Positions 10,030 through 22,049 of a stretch of DNA of 64,000 bases are shown piece by piece (position 1 is the stretch's first letter; every line of letters starts with the position of its first letter). This stretch comes from Diphasiastrum complanatum. Lineage: Eukaryota > Streptophyta > Lycopodiopsida > Lycopodiales > Lycopodiaceae. The notes under the pieces are model-generated. The model saw nothing but the letters and a program-made list of their open reading frames with translations, was not told where the DNA came from and made no database searches. Where the stretch lies: assembly GCA_029204225.1 (NCBI GenBank), contig CM055100.1:29156649-29220648 (forward strand), in the 5' to 3' direction. The position numbers and the translations under genes are program-made.

Positions 10030-10995
10030 TTGAAGTCAATCAGGATGAACTTGGATATAGCGTCATCTTCTTCTCAGATGACGGAGAATCAAAAGATGAT
10101 TAGTCGGGCTAAGATCAATATGCTGAAGGAGGAATCTCGTCGAGCACCAATTCACGAGATGCCTGAGACCTTCAAGAATTATACCTTGGACGACGTGGTA
10201 ATTATGATGTCGCAAGCACAACGAGAACCTGATCTAAGTCAGGAACCAGCGGAACAAGTCTTCAAGGGACCTACATGAACATAGCCGATGAACCTTGCCG
10301 AGCCAGGTAAAGAAGGGGTCATGTGATTTTAAGTGGGCTTCTGAAAAGACAACTTTGGACGAATGGAATGATATTGACAAGGACACTTCATGTAAATGGA
10401 ACTCTTACTTGATAGACAACTGTATTGTAAGATTGGGAGATCGTACTTGGCGACAAGTCCGAGGAATACCTATGGGCTTTTCATGCTCACCTCTATGGTG
10501 CAACTGGTATTTGTTATTTTTTGAAATGCAATTTATCAAAAGACTTGCAAGACTCGGGCTTATCGATTATATGAATAACTTCAAATACTCGTTCAAATAT
10601 ATAGATGATATATGCTTTATCAACAATCACATGGTGGGACGCTTCTTGGATAAACCCAACCTAGAACGGCGGATAATCCATTCTGGATATATCCTTTGGA
10701 GTATCTTGAGATTGATGCGAGTAATAATACGGAGAATTCAACAAACTCTTTGAATATTACAATCTCGTTCGACCCTATTACAGACTATTCACTGCTTTCC
10801 AAATATGATAAGAGAAGACACCTCCCCTTTTGCTTTCTGCAATGTATACACCTGGCAGACCTATTTTTAATTCATACAAGGTCATTATATCACAAGCAAT
10901 AGCTGCCATGTACTGTTGCAACAGAACAAGAAATTTTCTTAAGGAAGTACGAACGCTGGTTGATACATTTCAGAGTAATAGGTTGCCCGTGATAA
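10030..10995 (+). pseudogene. Decayed reverse transcriptase of unusual type
   Basis: An open stretch (10030-10278) of unknown nature precedes the RT core. The core reads WRQVRGIPMGFSCSPLWCN, WYLLFFE, then FKYIDDICFIN (catalytic YIDD at about 10600). A frameshift near 10675 leads to NPFWIYPLEYLEI and YDKRRHLPF; another leads to SYKVIISQAIAAMY and FLKEVRTLVDTF. The G.PMG...SP...N.YL...E spacing and single YIDD differ from copia (YVDD), gypsy and the LINE next door (YADD). It recalls Penelope-like or telomerase-type RTs and related cellular RT genes. No endonuclease domain was seen. The family assignment is open. Confidence 0.65.
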
Positions 10996-11161
10996 ATTAT
11001 GTATGATTATTAACAAGCTGCTACTTCATGAAAAATTTCTTGGACTGTTATTTGAATTGCCTAAAAACATTGACAATCTCTTGGTGGGCAGTTAGCTTAC
11101 CCTTAGGGGGGAGCTAGCTGCCCCCTGAGGGATTCACTAACTGCGGGTATTGGTTGGTAGG

Positions 11162-11774
<613 letters not shown>

Positions 11775-11822
11775 TAGGAACTTGGGGCTCACGGGTTTAG
11801 GAGCTGCCCGAGATCCCCTACC

Positions 11823-12852
11823 ATTTTGAGACTTGGCCTCTGGAATTGCAATGGGTTTTTATCAGCATCATTGGCAGGAAATTTTGCTGATTTTATAAGC
11901 AAATGTGACATTTTGTTGTTGGCTGAAACCCATGAGTCCTTATATCATCCTCTTCCACATATACAAGATTACTCTTGGCATTCTGTTTTTTCACCCATTT
12001 GTGAGAGGAAAAATCTGTCGTAGATCTGGCGGAGTAGCTTGTTTATACAGAGTCACGGCAGTTAAGATGGTTAAGCAAGATTCGTATGCTCGATATATAT
12101 GGCTACATACTATTGGTTCATTATTGGGATTACTGCAGGACGTTTATATGGCTATATGTTACTTCGCTCCACAGACTTCGGCATTTGCTGAATTTGGTGG
12201 GGACTTATTTCAGGCACTCTCTGATGATATTGTTGTTCAGCAGGGCTACATTTTGTTAGCAGGAGATTTCAACGCCCGTACTAGCTCCAAACAGACAGAA
12301 TTTCATGCAGATACTGACGTTCTTCGGCTTCATCCTCTGGATATGGGATTTGATCGAGTATCACTGGATGCACATACTTCAGTTACATCTTTTGGAGAGC
12401 AGTTGATTACTCTTGTGGAGACACATTCTCTGGCCATCTTGAATGGCCTCACACAGTGGCCTTCCTCATCAGCGTTTACATGTTATCTTCATGGTGGAGG
12501 ACATAGTGTAGTTGACTACTTTATTGAATCACCTGCTTTGATCCCTCACATCTCTGATTTCTCCATTACACCTCCTACCATTTATGATCACTCACTCCTA
12601 CGCCTCTCATTGGATCACATAACCCCGTCTTCTAAAGTTCCACGCTCCTCTTCTACTAACAAACGTGTTCCTTTTACTCACTTTGGACTCGCCAACTACA
12701 CCACAACTCTGTCCCAACTACTTACTCACTTCCCTTTCACGGCATCAGTTGAGCAACAAACCACTTTTCTCTCTAAATCCCTCTTATCTGCAGCGTCCTC
12801 GTCTTTTTCCACCAAGACGATATCATCTCATAGACGTGTTCACAACCGCTAG
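11823..12852 (+). pseudogene. LINE ORF2, endonuclease domain
   Basis: The apurinic endonuclease-type nuclease nicks target DNA for target-primed reverse transcription. LRLGLWNCNGF opens the domain, followed by LLAETHE (catalytic Glu), GDFNAR at about 12262, SVVDYFI and DHSLLRL (catalytic His). The frame shifts near 12010 and a TAG lies at 12850. A typical basic linker (YDAECRSLHKHV) continues through two more stops into the RT. Confidence 0.85.
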
Positions 12853-12981
12853 TATGATGCAGAATGTCGCTCTCTTCACAAACATGTGGCAAATTCCAAA
12901 TTACACTCCCCTGCAACACTCAAACAACACTAGAAAAAGTATCGTAAAGCCACCAGAACAAAGAAAATAACATACCTATGA

Positions 12982-14913
12982 TCACTCTGCCAAAGGTTGA
13001 TCAATTCTTTAGATTCCGCTTCCTCCTCCTTTTTCTGGAAACATTTCACCAGATCCTCTTCGACTTTGCCCCCCATCGCAACCGAATCTTGGGTCGAATA
13101 TGCCACAAAACTTTATACCCTAGACTCCCCTCCTACCTTACTCTCACCACGACCTGCCCGTTGCACGCTTTTTACTCCACACATGGTTGAAAATGCCATT
13201 AACCATGCCAGACTTCATAAAGCCACTGACTATGATTCTCTAAACGTGGATTTCCTAAAACTTGTAGCACATCTTATCTCGCCCTTTATTGCTCATGCTT
13301 TTAACACTCCTGTGACCTCTGGTTTTCCTACCGCATGGTGTACCAATATTCTTCATCCCATTCTCAAGGCAGGTGATCCCATAAATGTAGAAAACTACCG
13401 TACTATTATGATTGGTCACACTTTGGCTAAGATTTATGGTTCCATTTTACAGACAGTTACTGGATCTTTTGCTGAGACTGAGGATTTACATGCTATGGGT
13501 CAGGCTGGGTTCAGACCAGGATACTCTACCTCATATCAGATTTTCATTTTGCGATGCATCATTGAGGAGGCACGACATCAGAGACAGAGAGTTTATTGTT
13601 GCTTTGTGGACTTCTGCAAAGCTTTTGACTCAGTTCCGAGACACCTCCTTTTCCAGAGATTATCTTTGCTTGGCTTCACAGACGAGACTATTGCCACGAT
13701 CATTACTTTATATGAGCAAGTTTGGGCGCGGTTCAGGGACGGTAGTGGTTGGTCCTCGCTGATCCATTCTACCATTGGAGTGAAGCAGGGCTGCCCCTTA
13801 TCTCCTACTCTCTTTGCACTATATATTAATTACCTCGATCGGATTATTCGAGAGGACGGTGGAGCGGGCTGTCCCTTAGCAGATATTATTATCCCCATTC
13901 TCCTATACGCTGATGATGTGGTTCTTCTCTCATCCTCTACAGTTGGCTTACAGAGACACCTCTCTGCTTTACATCACTTCTGTCAGCTTTGGGGATTGAC
14001 GGTTAATACTAAGAAGACCAAGATTATGGTGTTCAACACCAATAGACAGCATATGAGAGATGTAACCTTCTATTATGATGGATTGCCGATTGAGATTGTG
14101 ACCTCTTACACTTATTTGGGAGTACTTTTCTCTGGTCCGCTACTCACATTCCGACCAGCAGCCCTCACCAGACTCCGTAAGGGGCACACTTCTCTTGTTC
14201 ATATGGAGAGATTCTGCTCCACATATTATGTACAGGACCCTGCTACCAGATGCTTACTATTTTCTACCACTGTCTCCCCAGTTGCTTTATACTCTGCTGA
14301 GACTTGGTGTCCAGATTTATCACGTGATACTTGGAGGGATCTTACTCGTATTCAAATTCTCATGCTTAGCAAGATGATTAGGGCTAAGCCCTCGGTGCCA
14401 CATGACATCATATTAGCGGAGTTTGCTTCCCCTCCCATGGTTATCGGTGCTATGTTTCAGATCATTACCTTTCTTCACAGGATATCAGAGTTAGACACTT
14501 TCAGATATGTTGTTGCTGCTCTCACTTCATCACGCACCATTGCTGGACAGGGGGGCAAGCATTCTTGGTTTGGTAGTGTCTCAGCCCTTCTTCGAACTTG
14601 GGGCTTATCTATACTTGATCTTCCGAGCGGGACTCATGCTTATATCAGACAACATATTTATCGTAGCTACATACGCGCTATATGGTCACAGCCAGACCCT
14701 GATAAGGTCAAGATACATTTCTATGGCACAAATCTACTACGGTTGGATACTACGAGTACCCTTGTCCTTCCAGCATATCTTACACAGCCATTATCTATTG
14801 GTCTGCGATACCGTATGGGACAGCTCCAAGTCTCTTCTCATCAGCTGGCTATTGAGACAGGTAGATACACGGACACTCCTAGATTGCAGAGGATATGTCA
14901 GCTTTGTTCTTAA
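12982..14913 (+). pseudogene. LINE ORF2, reverse transcriptase domain
   Basis: About 640 residues are open, in the same frame as the endonuclease after a TGA at 12979. Visible RT motifs are NYRTIMIGHTLAKIY, AGFRPGYSTSYQIF, FVDFCKAFDSV (motif A, about 13600), GVKQGCPLSPTLFALYI and LLYADDVVLL (motif C, about 13905). Thumb and connection regions follow. The terminal Cys motif starts (RICQLCS) and is cut by a stop. The stretch is open apart from the truncated end, so this part decayed little. Confidence 0.9.
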
Positions 14914-14940
14914 TAAAAATTTTAGAACCTCAATAGTTTA

Positions 14941-15989
14941 GCTATTTAGTTTATGGAATTGGACTGTCATTTTTAATGTCAATTATTTTGAGAAAATCTT
15001 GATATTAACTAAATATTTGCAAAGCAATTTTGTGTGAACACAATAACAAACGATATTGCAAAAGAAAATATTGGATGCAAATAGGGAGCATGGCATACGA
15101 CATCAATCACTAGGATTTAGGTATTTAACTTTGTGATTTTTAACCTTACAAAATTTATCAAAACATCAAACTTTACAAAGTCTAGTCAAGTTATCTTTTC
15201 TTAAGATTAATAAAATCTCTTGCAAGAAAAAAATTGAAGTGAAATTTTACAACACCAAATTTAATGAATTTACAAGCCATAAAAACATCTCTATCAACCT
15301 ACCATCTTCACAAAAGCTGAGGAAATTGCAATAACATCTAAAAATTGTGAAAAACACATTTTCAATTGCCCCAAATGATTTAATATAATTTAATTTCTAT
15401 TTCTTGACCTCATAATAAGCCTCATAACTATGAACAGAGATTATTTCAGGGGCCCAGAATTTTTAAAACCCAAAATCACTCTGCTTTATGAGGGTTATTA
15501 TGAGTTCTGAGAAGTTTCAAATTACTCTGGTAACCAAGAGTGATACCAAGCTTGATAAAATTTAGGACATTTTGATATAAGCCTCGAAATGTTATAAAAT
15601 GAAAATGGATGGTATTTTTGAAAATAGTTGTTTATCAACACATTGAATTTGATTTTCTATCAATACTAGGGGCCATATACATAAGTGAATCTATAAAATA
15701 ATGTATCATAACATTATCATGATCACATTTTGTGTACTCACATATAACATTGACTTTTTGTTTGATGTTGATTAATCAAATATTAAAATATAGTTGCATA
15801 TATGAGCAATGTAATTAATAGTACAATAAGTTGCAATGCATCATTATGTATTATTTATTCATTTGCTAATTCATCGATATCATTTGTCACATCATCGATC
15901 AAGCGACAAATCCACCAAACCAAACACGTGTATTTGTAATTCTACCCACATATCTCCTATGGCTTTGTTATAAATAAGTTGATCTTCAC
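14941..15989. other. AT-rich stretch, no recognised feature
   Basis: This lies between the LINE and the CACTA fragment. It could be the 3' part of the CACTA element, but no CACTA-type terminal repeat was identified and no coding signal is visible. Confidence 0.4.
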
Positions 15990-16846
15990 AAGCTGATGGC
16001 AATGGTGACAATGAGAATGATTAAGAAGCTATATCATATGACATTGATGCATCTGATGATAATGCATCATGATCAATATCATCATTTGCTTGTGAAGCAT
16101 ATACATCCTCTAAAAATGTGTCATCTTCATCATCATGATCTTGTTCATATACATCAGTTGGCCGCATGTCCTCCATGACATCTCTATTCTTGAGTCACAT
16201 ACCACCACCTGGGATCTAAACGGTCGAGGTGAAAGACCACCTGTAATTGATTGATGCTATGATAAACGTTGACTCGTAATCAATATCTATTTTACAATTG
16301 TTTGGGTATACACGCATATAATTTTTGTATACAAAATCAAGTGATTGACATGAAAAGAGCATTGACTACTTGAATACATATATGTACCTGCTCACGTTGT
16401 TGAGGAAAAACAAATGTATCACTTTGATCTGTTCAAGCCTTGGTGGAGTCAATGGCAACATAACCACTCTCATCTTTTCTCACAATCACATTAAGACCAT
16501 TACAAATAACTTTAAACCATTTGAAAAAGTTGAATTGCCTAAATCCAACTTCCAAGATGTCATTGATTGTCCCAAAATAATCAAAAAGAGAGTAAAATTG
16601 CTTGCTCAACCCCCTTGAGTAAAATTTTCCATGACTACTCCACAATCATATGTATTTCTATTTTTATGAATGTGCTCCATGAGTCCACAATACATTGTAT
16701 TTTTTGTACTGTGAACAAGAAAGAACAAAATGTGTTAATGAAATAATAAATCATGATTGATGACTTCATGTGCCAAGCCGTATTAATTACATCGAGATCA
16801 ATCAAATACATAAAAGTAGTTAAACATGTGAATGATTTGCATAGCT
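15990..16846 (-). mobile_element. CACTA (En/Spm) fragment, DUF4216-type coding end
   Basis: The minus strand reads FYSLFDYFGTINDILEVGF, then FFKWFKV and GYVAIDSTK, the DUF4216 signature found downstream of the TNP2 transposase in plant CACTA elements. After a GT...AG intron (about 16386-16233) the frame resumes with VVFHLDRLDPRWWYV in the right phase. It ends in an acidic tail rich in Asp and a stop near 15994. A frameshift lies at about 16620. The fragment abuts copia RNase H sequence at about 16846. No transposase core is present in the window. Confidence 0.75.
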
Positions 16847-16849
16847 TCG

Positions 16850-19800
16850 CAAGATGACTGGGCACAATGGTCTGCTTTTTGCTGACCCAGAGAACTGCTA
16901 CTCTTGATGCGATGGTGCACCCTCCTGAGACGCTTTTACAATCGTCCTTGAGAGATGACCAGCTAGCATCGCTGTAGGAAAGTATCCTGAAACCTGCATC
17001 ACGACAATAACACAAGTCATAATCCCTCGTTAATTGAAGATATTGCAAAATACGTTTTGCAATCTTCCAATGTGTCGAGCCTGGATTCGTGCATAATTGG
17101 CTCATCTTGAATACTGCGTAAGCAATATCATGATGTATGTTGTCTGCAAGGTACATCAGTGATTTTATCAGCTTCCTGTAAGGTGTGAGCAGCATCTGTT
17201 CTCTCTCTTCCTCAATCTTCAGACAGTCATCATTTGTCAGCACCGTCCCTGCGAGCATTGGAGTATTCGCTCCTTTGCAGTTCAGCATCCCAAAACCCTC
17301 TAGGATCTTCTGGGTGTATCTGGACTGGTGAAGGTCTAGTTTACCTCTCTCATAGTCTCTTTCAATTTGTAACTCTAGCTTCTCCCAGATCCACGATCTC
17401 GAAATGTTTTGAGATGTCTGTCTTCACTTCAGCAATCAGCTGCTCACTCCTACAAAGTATCAGAGTGTCGTCCACGTACACAGCCACAATGATGATCTGC
17501 CCATCTGTGACTCTGACATATACATTGGAATCAACCAACAATGGCTTGAATCCTAATGATTTCAGGGCTTGATCTTTCTTCTGGTACCATTGTTGGGCTG
17601 ACTGTTTCAGACCTTAGATACTTCTATGCATTTTGCATGCATAGTCGAGAAGTGAATTAAAGAAATATTCTGGGACCTCTTCGTCTAGCTCGCCATGCAA
17701 GAAGGCTGTCTTCTCGTCCACAATGTGGATCCTGAGGACATAAACTGTTGCATATGCAGATAACAGACGTAGAGACGAATGTTTGACAACAGCTTTCTAC
17801 CCCACCATAGCTCGTGTAGTGTCGTGTGAGGGACACCAAACTTGCTTGTCCTGTTCTGGATGTATGCGGCTATAGCTACTGCTTCAGCCCAAAGTACCCT
17901 TGGAGCCTTCGAGTCGGCCATCATGCATCTGGCTGCTTTCATCAGGGTCTTGTTCTTCCTTTCAACAACACCATTGTGTTGCGGTGTGTAGGCTGCAGTC
18001 CTTCTGTGAATGATGTCACGATCATTGTAGAAGTCAATGAAGCGATTCGAGACGCCACCTCGATCTGTTTTGATCTACTTCACTTTGTTGTCTGTACATC
18101 TCTCAGCCCAATTCACATATTTAGTGAATTCATCAAGTGCTTCAGATTTATTCTGAATAAAGTACACTCTGGCAAATTTTCTATAATCGTCAATGAAGGT
18201 CATATAATACTTTGAACCTCCTATTGAGATCACATTGAATGGTCCGCAGATGTCAAAATGCACTAACTCCAGAATCTTGATCGTTCTGTAGGAGTCTTTG
18301 ACGAATAGAGTGTGTGACATCTTGCCCTTCAAACATGCATCACAGGTGGTCAAACTGGTTGCATTCGAGATGATGACCTCTGTTATCGCTCCATGATGGC
18401 TTGCTTGGTGAGCGCCATTGAGTTCATGTGGCAGAGTCTTCTATGCCACAAAGTGTCTAGCTGGTCATCATGAGTCTAATGCACCTGATCTGCAGGCAGG
18501 CGTACCTTCAGATGGTATAAATTTCCTTTCCTTATGCCTTAAGCAATCAGAGTACTGGTACTGGCATCAATCACATTGCATGCTTCGTCAAAAAACGTCA
18601 CACGCATCCCTGCATATGCTATTCTTGCTACAGAAAGCAAGTCTTGCTGCAGTGTAGGCACGAATAGAATGTCTTCGAGCCGTCTGTCTCTGCCATTGGT
18701 GTTGAGCCATAGTGAACCAATAACGTTCACTTGATGTTTAGATCCATCTCCAAGAACTAGGAATCTTGAAGGATCTGCACTTCTGAAATCAGATATTATT
18801 TGTCTTGATGTCACGAAGTGTGAGGTGACTCTTGAGTCTAGGATCACCTCATGTGTGTCAAATGTTGACGCTGCACACACGTCTTCACAGATGTAGGTGG
18901 TCGAACAGTTTCTGTTCGTTCATTCTTCGCCCATCTTTGAGCTCTCGGGCTCCTCAACATAGGATGAACTATTGTTGTTCTCATGTCTGTTCTGTGCTGA
19001 TTTGTTTCTCGGGTTCTGGCGGCAATCCACGGCTGCATGACCCTTCTTGTGGCAATGGATACACTCAATCTTGGGATTGAGCCAGCATGTATCAATTATA
19101 TGCCCGTCTCTTCTGCATCTCACGCAAGTCTTCTTGTCTGCACCTTGCTGATTCGACCTCCCTTTGCTCTTCCAGTTGCTTTTGCTGGTCCCCTCTGCTT
19201 GCTGATCACGATCCTGCCTCTGATTCAACTCCCTCTTAGGCTTAAATTGTTTCTTGGATTTTTCTTTGTTGCCGTAGAGGGCCTGGTCAAAACCATCTTT
19301 GTGATCAAGATGTTCTCTGGCCTCGACTTCCTCTCGAATCTCGAAAATCGCCTTTTCGAGGTCCATGGTAGGATATTTCGCGAGCAGAGTCCTCGTTGTC
19401 TGGAATGATCTGGGTAAGGCTCTCAATAGATACGTGAGCTGCTTCTTAGCTGCACTGTATTCTCTGCTCCAGAGTTATGTACTTATAGGAATAGATCCTT
19501 CATCTTCCTTACGAAAGAAGTGAGGTCCTTCCCATCCCACTATAGATTCGTCAACTGATCTTCTAGCATCATGATTTGACTTCTTGATTTCGTCTGAAAT
19601 CTTGTGAGCAATGCATCCCACCTCTCCTTAGCTTTGGAGAGTGTAGCCAGGTCAAGTGTGAGACTATCTTTGATGGAAGATGATAGCAAGGCTACTGCCT
19701 TGTCGTTTTTCTCCCTCCACTCACGTAGCTCTTTGCCTGATGTTGTAGGCATCTCTTCTGTGCCATCCACCCAGAGGAATAAACCTTCGCCCTTGAGTAT

Positions 19801-19893
19801 AAGTGATGTCTTAACTTTCCAGACTAGAAAGTTAGATCCTGAAGAAGCAATAACTGTGCAAAACTTGCTCTGCATGCTACTGATTAAAGCCAT
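16850..19893 (-). pseudogene. Copia C gag-pol, broken
   Basis: Gag begins MALISSMQSKFCTVIASS and continues with FLVWKVKTSLILKGEGLF. Two zinc knuckles are seen: CVRCRRDGHIIDTC and CIHCHKKGHAAVDC. The protease region retains a degraded active site (LDSRVTSHF in place of DSGATSH). Integrase pieces include CDACLKGKMSHT, FDICGPF and FIDDYRKF. RT retains AVYVDDTLILCRSEQL, and RNase H retains YSDASWSS. Several stops and frameshifts make the polyprotein non-functional. Confidence 0.85.
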
Positions 19894-20007
19894 TGCTTCT
19901 GAAGTTTTTTCCCTCGTTGATGGTTGTTTGTCTGAATGCTTGGCCTCCTGGATTTGATAGCTTCTTGGCTATGTCATATTATGACAATGGGTAGGCTCTG
20001 ATACCAC

Positions 20008-20978
20008 TGATGAGAAGTTCTGCGGTCGTGAAACAGTCGCGAAGGCAAAGCAACCGCGATTCAACGCGTTTCGGATGGAATTCAGATGTGGTCGCTGGGC
20101 ACTGCCAACTAAAACACTCCTACAGTCCTCCAGAATGTAGTCAGGCACTGCTGATCTACATTTTGTAAATGAATGCAGCATTCAACAAATTCAACCAATG
20201 TGCGGAATTAAAATGAATGGAAGAATCAGACACACGAATAATAGCAGATACATTTGCATTCAAAATCATACATCATAAAAAAAGACATGTGCACAATGGC
20301 TACAAGATCATCTATTGATTTTCTCTTGATTCTTCAAGCACTGCATGCAGATCCACGCAGTGCATTGGCGTGAGAGAAATACAGTTCTCTCACGAGTGGA
20401 TGTCTCGCTTACTACCGGACTTGTGGATCTCTATGGATCCTGATCACAAAACTTGTCTCGCACGCAGGCGGACTTCTTTTCTGTATTTCGTCTTGATTGC
20501 TTACTAGCATCAGACTGTTTTCTGTATATGTGTCAAAAATCATCTAGCAAGTATATAGTTGTTCTATGTAACTTTAAGATTAGAGTGATTAAACATCTAC
20601 AACTAATCAGGAAATTACAAGAGTGGCAAGTTTGCCACGACCTAGAGTGTATCTGCTAACGTCATGCTATCAGATCAGATATCTGTACTTTTGGGTACTT
20701 GCATGATCTTTGTTGGTACTCTTTGGAGCGTGAGGGCAGAGAGGGTTTCGCGATGTTTTTCATGTCGCGTCGTTGGTTTCGTTTCCGTCGTTTGACTTTC
20801 TCGTGTTGGACCGCAAAAGATTCTCGTTCACGAATCTTTCGTGTTTGTGTCTTTTTGTCAGGTGTTCGTGAAACTTTCATGCTTCATGTCTCTTGACTTT
20901 CGTGTTCGCGAACATCTTCGTTTGGCAGAGGGCTGAAATCTAGCAAAGCTTTGTAATTAGAAACGTTTTGTTTCTTCA
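20008..20978 (-). repeat. 5' LTR of copia C
   Basis: 971 bp with TG...CA ends in minus orientation, directly followed by one base and the Met-tRNA primer site. Its first 400 bp or so (plus-strand 20570-20978) align well with 46303-46767, the truncated 3' LTR of element B. Confidence 0.85.
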
Positions 20979-21616
20979 CACCCTATATTCTTAAATATGT
21001 GCATAGGGTCAATAGATGCTTTATCAAGAATTCTCCCCATTAGGAGAGTTCATGGAATATTATAACCTCTTCATACTAAGAGGGAGACACTCTAGATCTT
21101 GATTGGATCTCCAGTTTTGAATCCAATCATTTGTCTTTCAAAAAACATGCACACACGTTTAATTGATTTTGTTAGAACATAAATAGTAAATGTTACAAAA
21201 TGACAATTAACCCAAATATGATGTACATTCATAGCATGGACACATTGACCAAGAAGTCCATCACATAGAGAGTGATTAGAAAGAAGGTTAAATCAAGTGT
21301 CATGGCCCTCATAAACCATCTTTCACTGATGTTGGGAGTGACATGCTGGCAAATACTTGTCACAAATGGAACATGCATTATAGCCACTAGCTTGGAGCCC
21401 TGCATTGACACTACAACAAGACATGCGATTTTCAACACTTTTTTTGAGCATTTTTTTGGGCATTTTTTTGAAAATATAATAAAAATTGGGGCGCAGGGGA
21501 AGCAGAAAGCTCGAGCGTCGGGTTTGTAGGCTGGCCTTGGTATAAGCCTTGGAACTTTGAACATGTTTCTGAGAGGCTTATACCAGGGACATCTCAAAAA
21601 TCCCAAAATTGCTCTA
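20979..21616. other. No recognised feature
   Basis: This lies between the copia C LTR and copia scrap E. A small hairpin-like pair, CTTGGTATAAGCC and GGCTTATACCAGG, is seen at 21535-21590. No coding signal. Confidence 0.4.
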
Positions 21617-22038
21617 CTAACAAAGAGTAATACCAAGGCCTATAAGGAGGCCAAAGACATTCCAAAATACATTTTCAATTACGTTCACTTGCCCATAAAA
21701 AAATTGAATAGGTACTGTGCCAAGCCCATGGATTTGGCACTCATCACCATTTGCTAGCACAACTCTATCTCCATCATTGGGTAGCTCCAGCTTCTTGAAC
21801 CAAGAATTGTTGTCTGTCATATGTCTTGTCACTCCTGAATCCACAAACCAATGTGTGTTATTGTGCTTTAGTTTCCATTGTTGCTATCAAGATCTTCTTT
21901 AGCAAGGTTAGTCAACTACTTCACTTTTCTCTATTTGATATTGGCCTTCATTTTGCAATAGTCTCTAGTCCAATGTCCAAGTTTCTGGCAATAAAAATAT
22001 TTGTCTTCTTCTTCTTGCTAGACTCAAGATCCTTGTGA
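21617..22038 (-). mobile_element. Copia scrap E (zinc knuckle and protease)
   Basis: Minus-strand frames give a knuckle remnant (CQKLGHWTRDYC) and then WFVDSGVTRHMTDNNSWF, the aspartic protease active site of copia elements. The sequence differs from elements C and D. It is fused directly to the RT end of element D near 22040. Confidence 0.75.
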
Positions 22039-22049
22039 GATACATCTGT

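Larger units (their letters stand above)
16847..20978 (-). mobile_element. Ty1/copia element C, 5' LTR to truncated RNase H
   Basis: Minus orientation. The 5' LTR is 20008-20978 (starts TGAAGAAACAAAACG, ends ATCA). The primer-binding site complementary to initiator Met-tRNA is TGGTATCAGAGCC at 19994-20006. Gag, protease, integrase, RT and RNase H follow leftward with many stops. A deletion joins the integrase core end to RT at about 17760, and the element stops at the CACTA fragment. The 3' LTR is absent. It is the same family as element B (46.3-49.5 kb). Confidence 0.9.

Noticed and set aside
16370-16618. 82-residue plus frame over the CACTA fragment
   Set aside because: It is the antisense shadow of the DUF4216-type coding sequence on the minus strand.
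19994-20006. tRNA gene
   Set aside because: TGGTATCAGAGCC here and at 25350 and 35182 is the retroelement primer-binding site; there is no tRNA cloverleaf around it.
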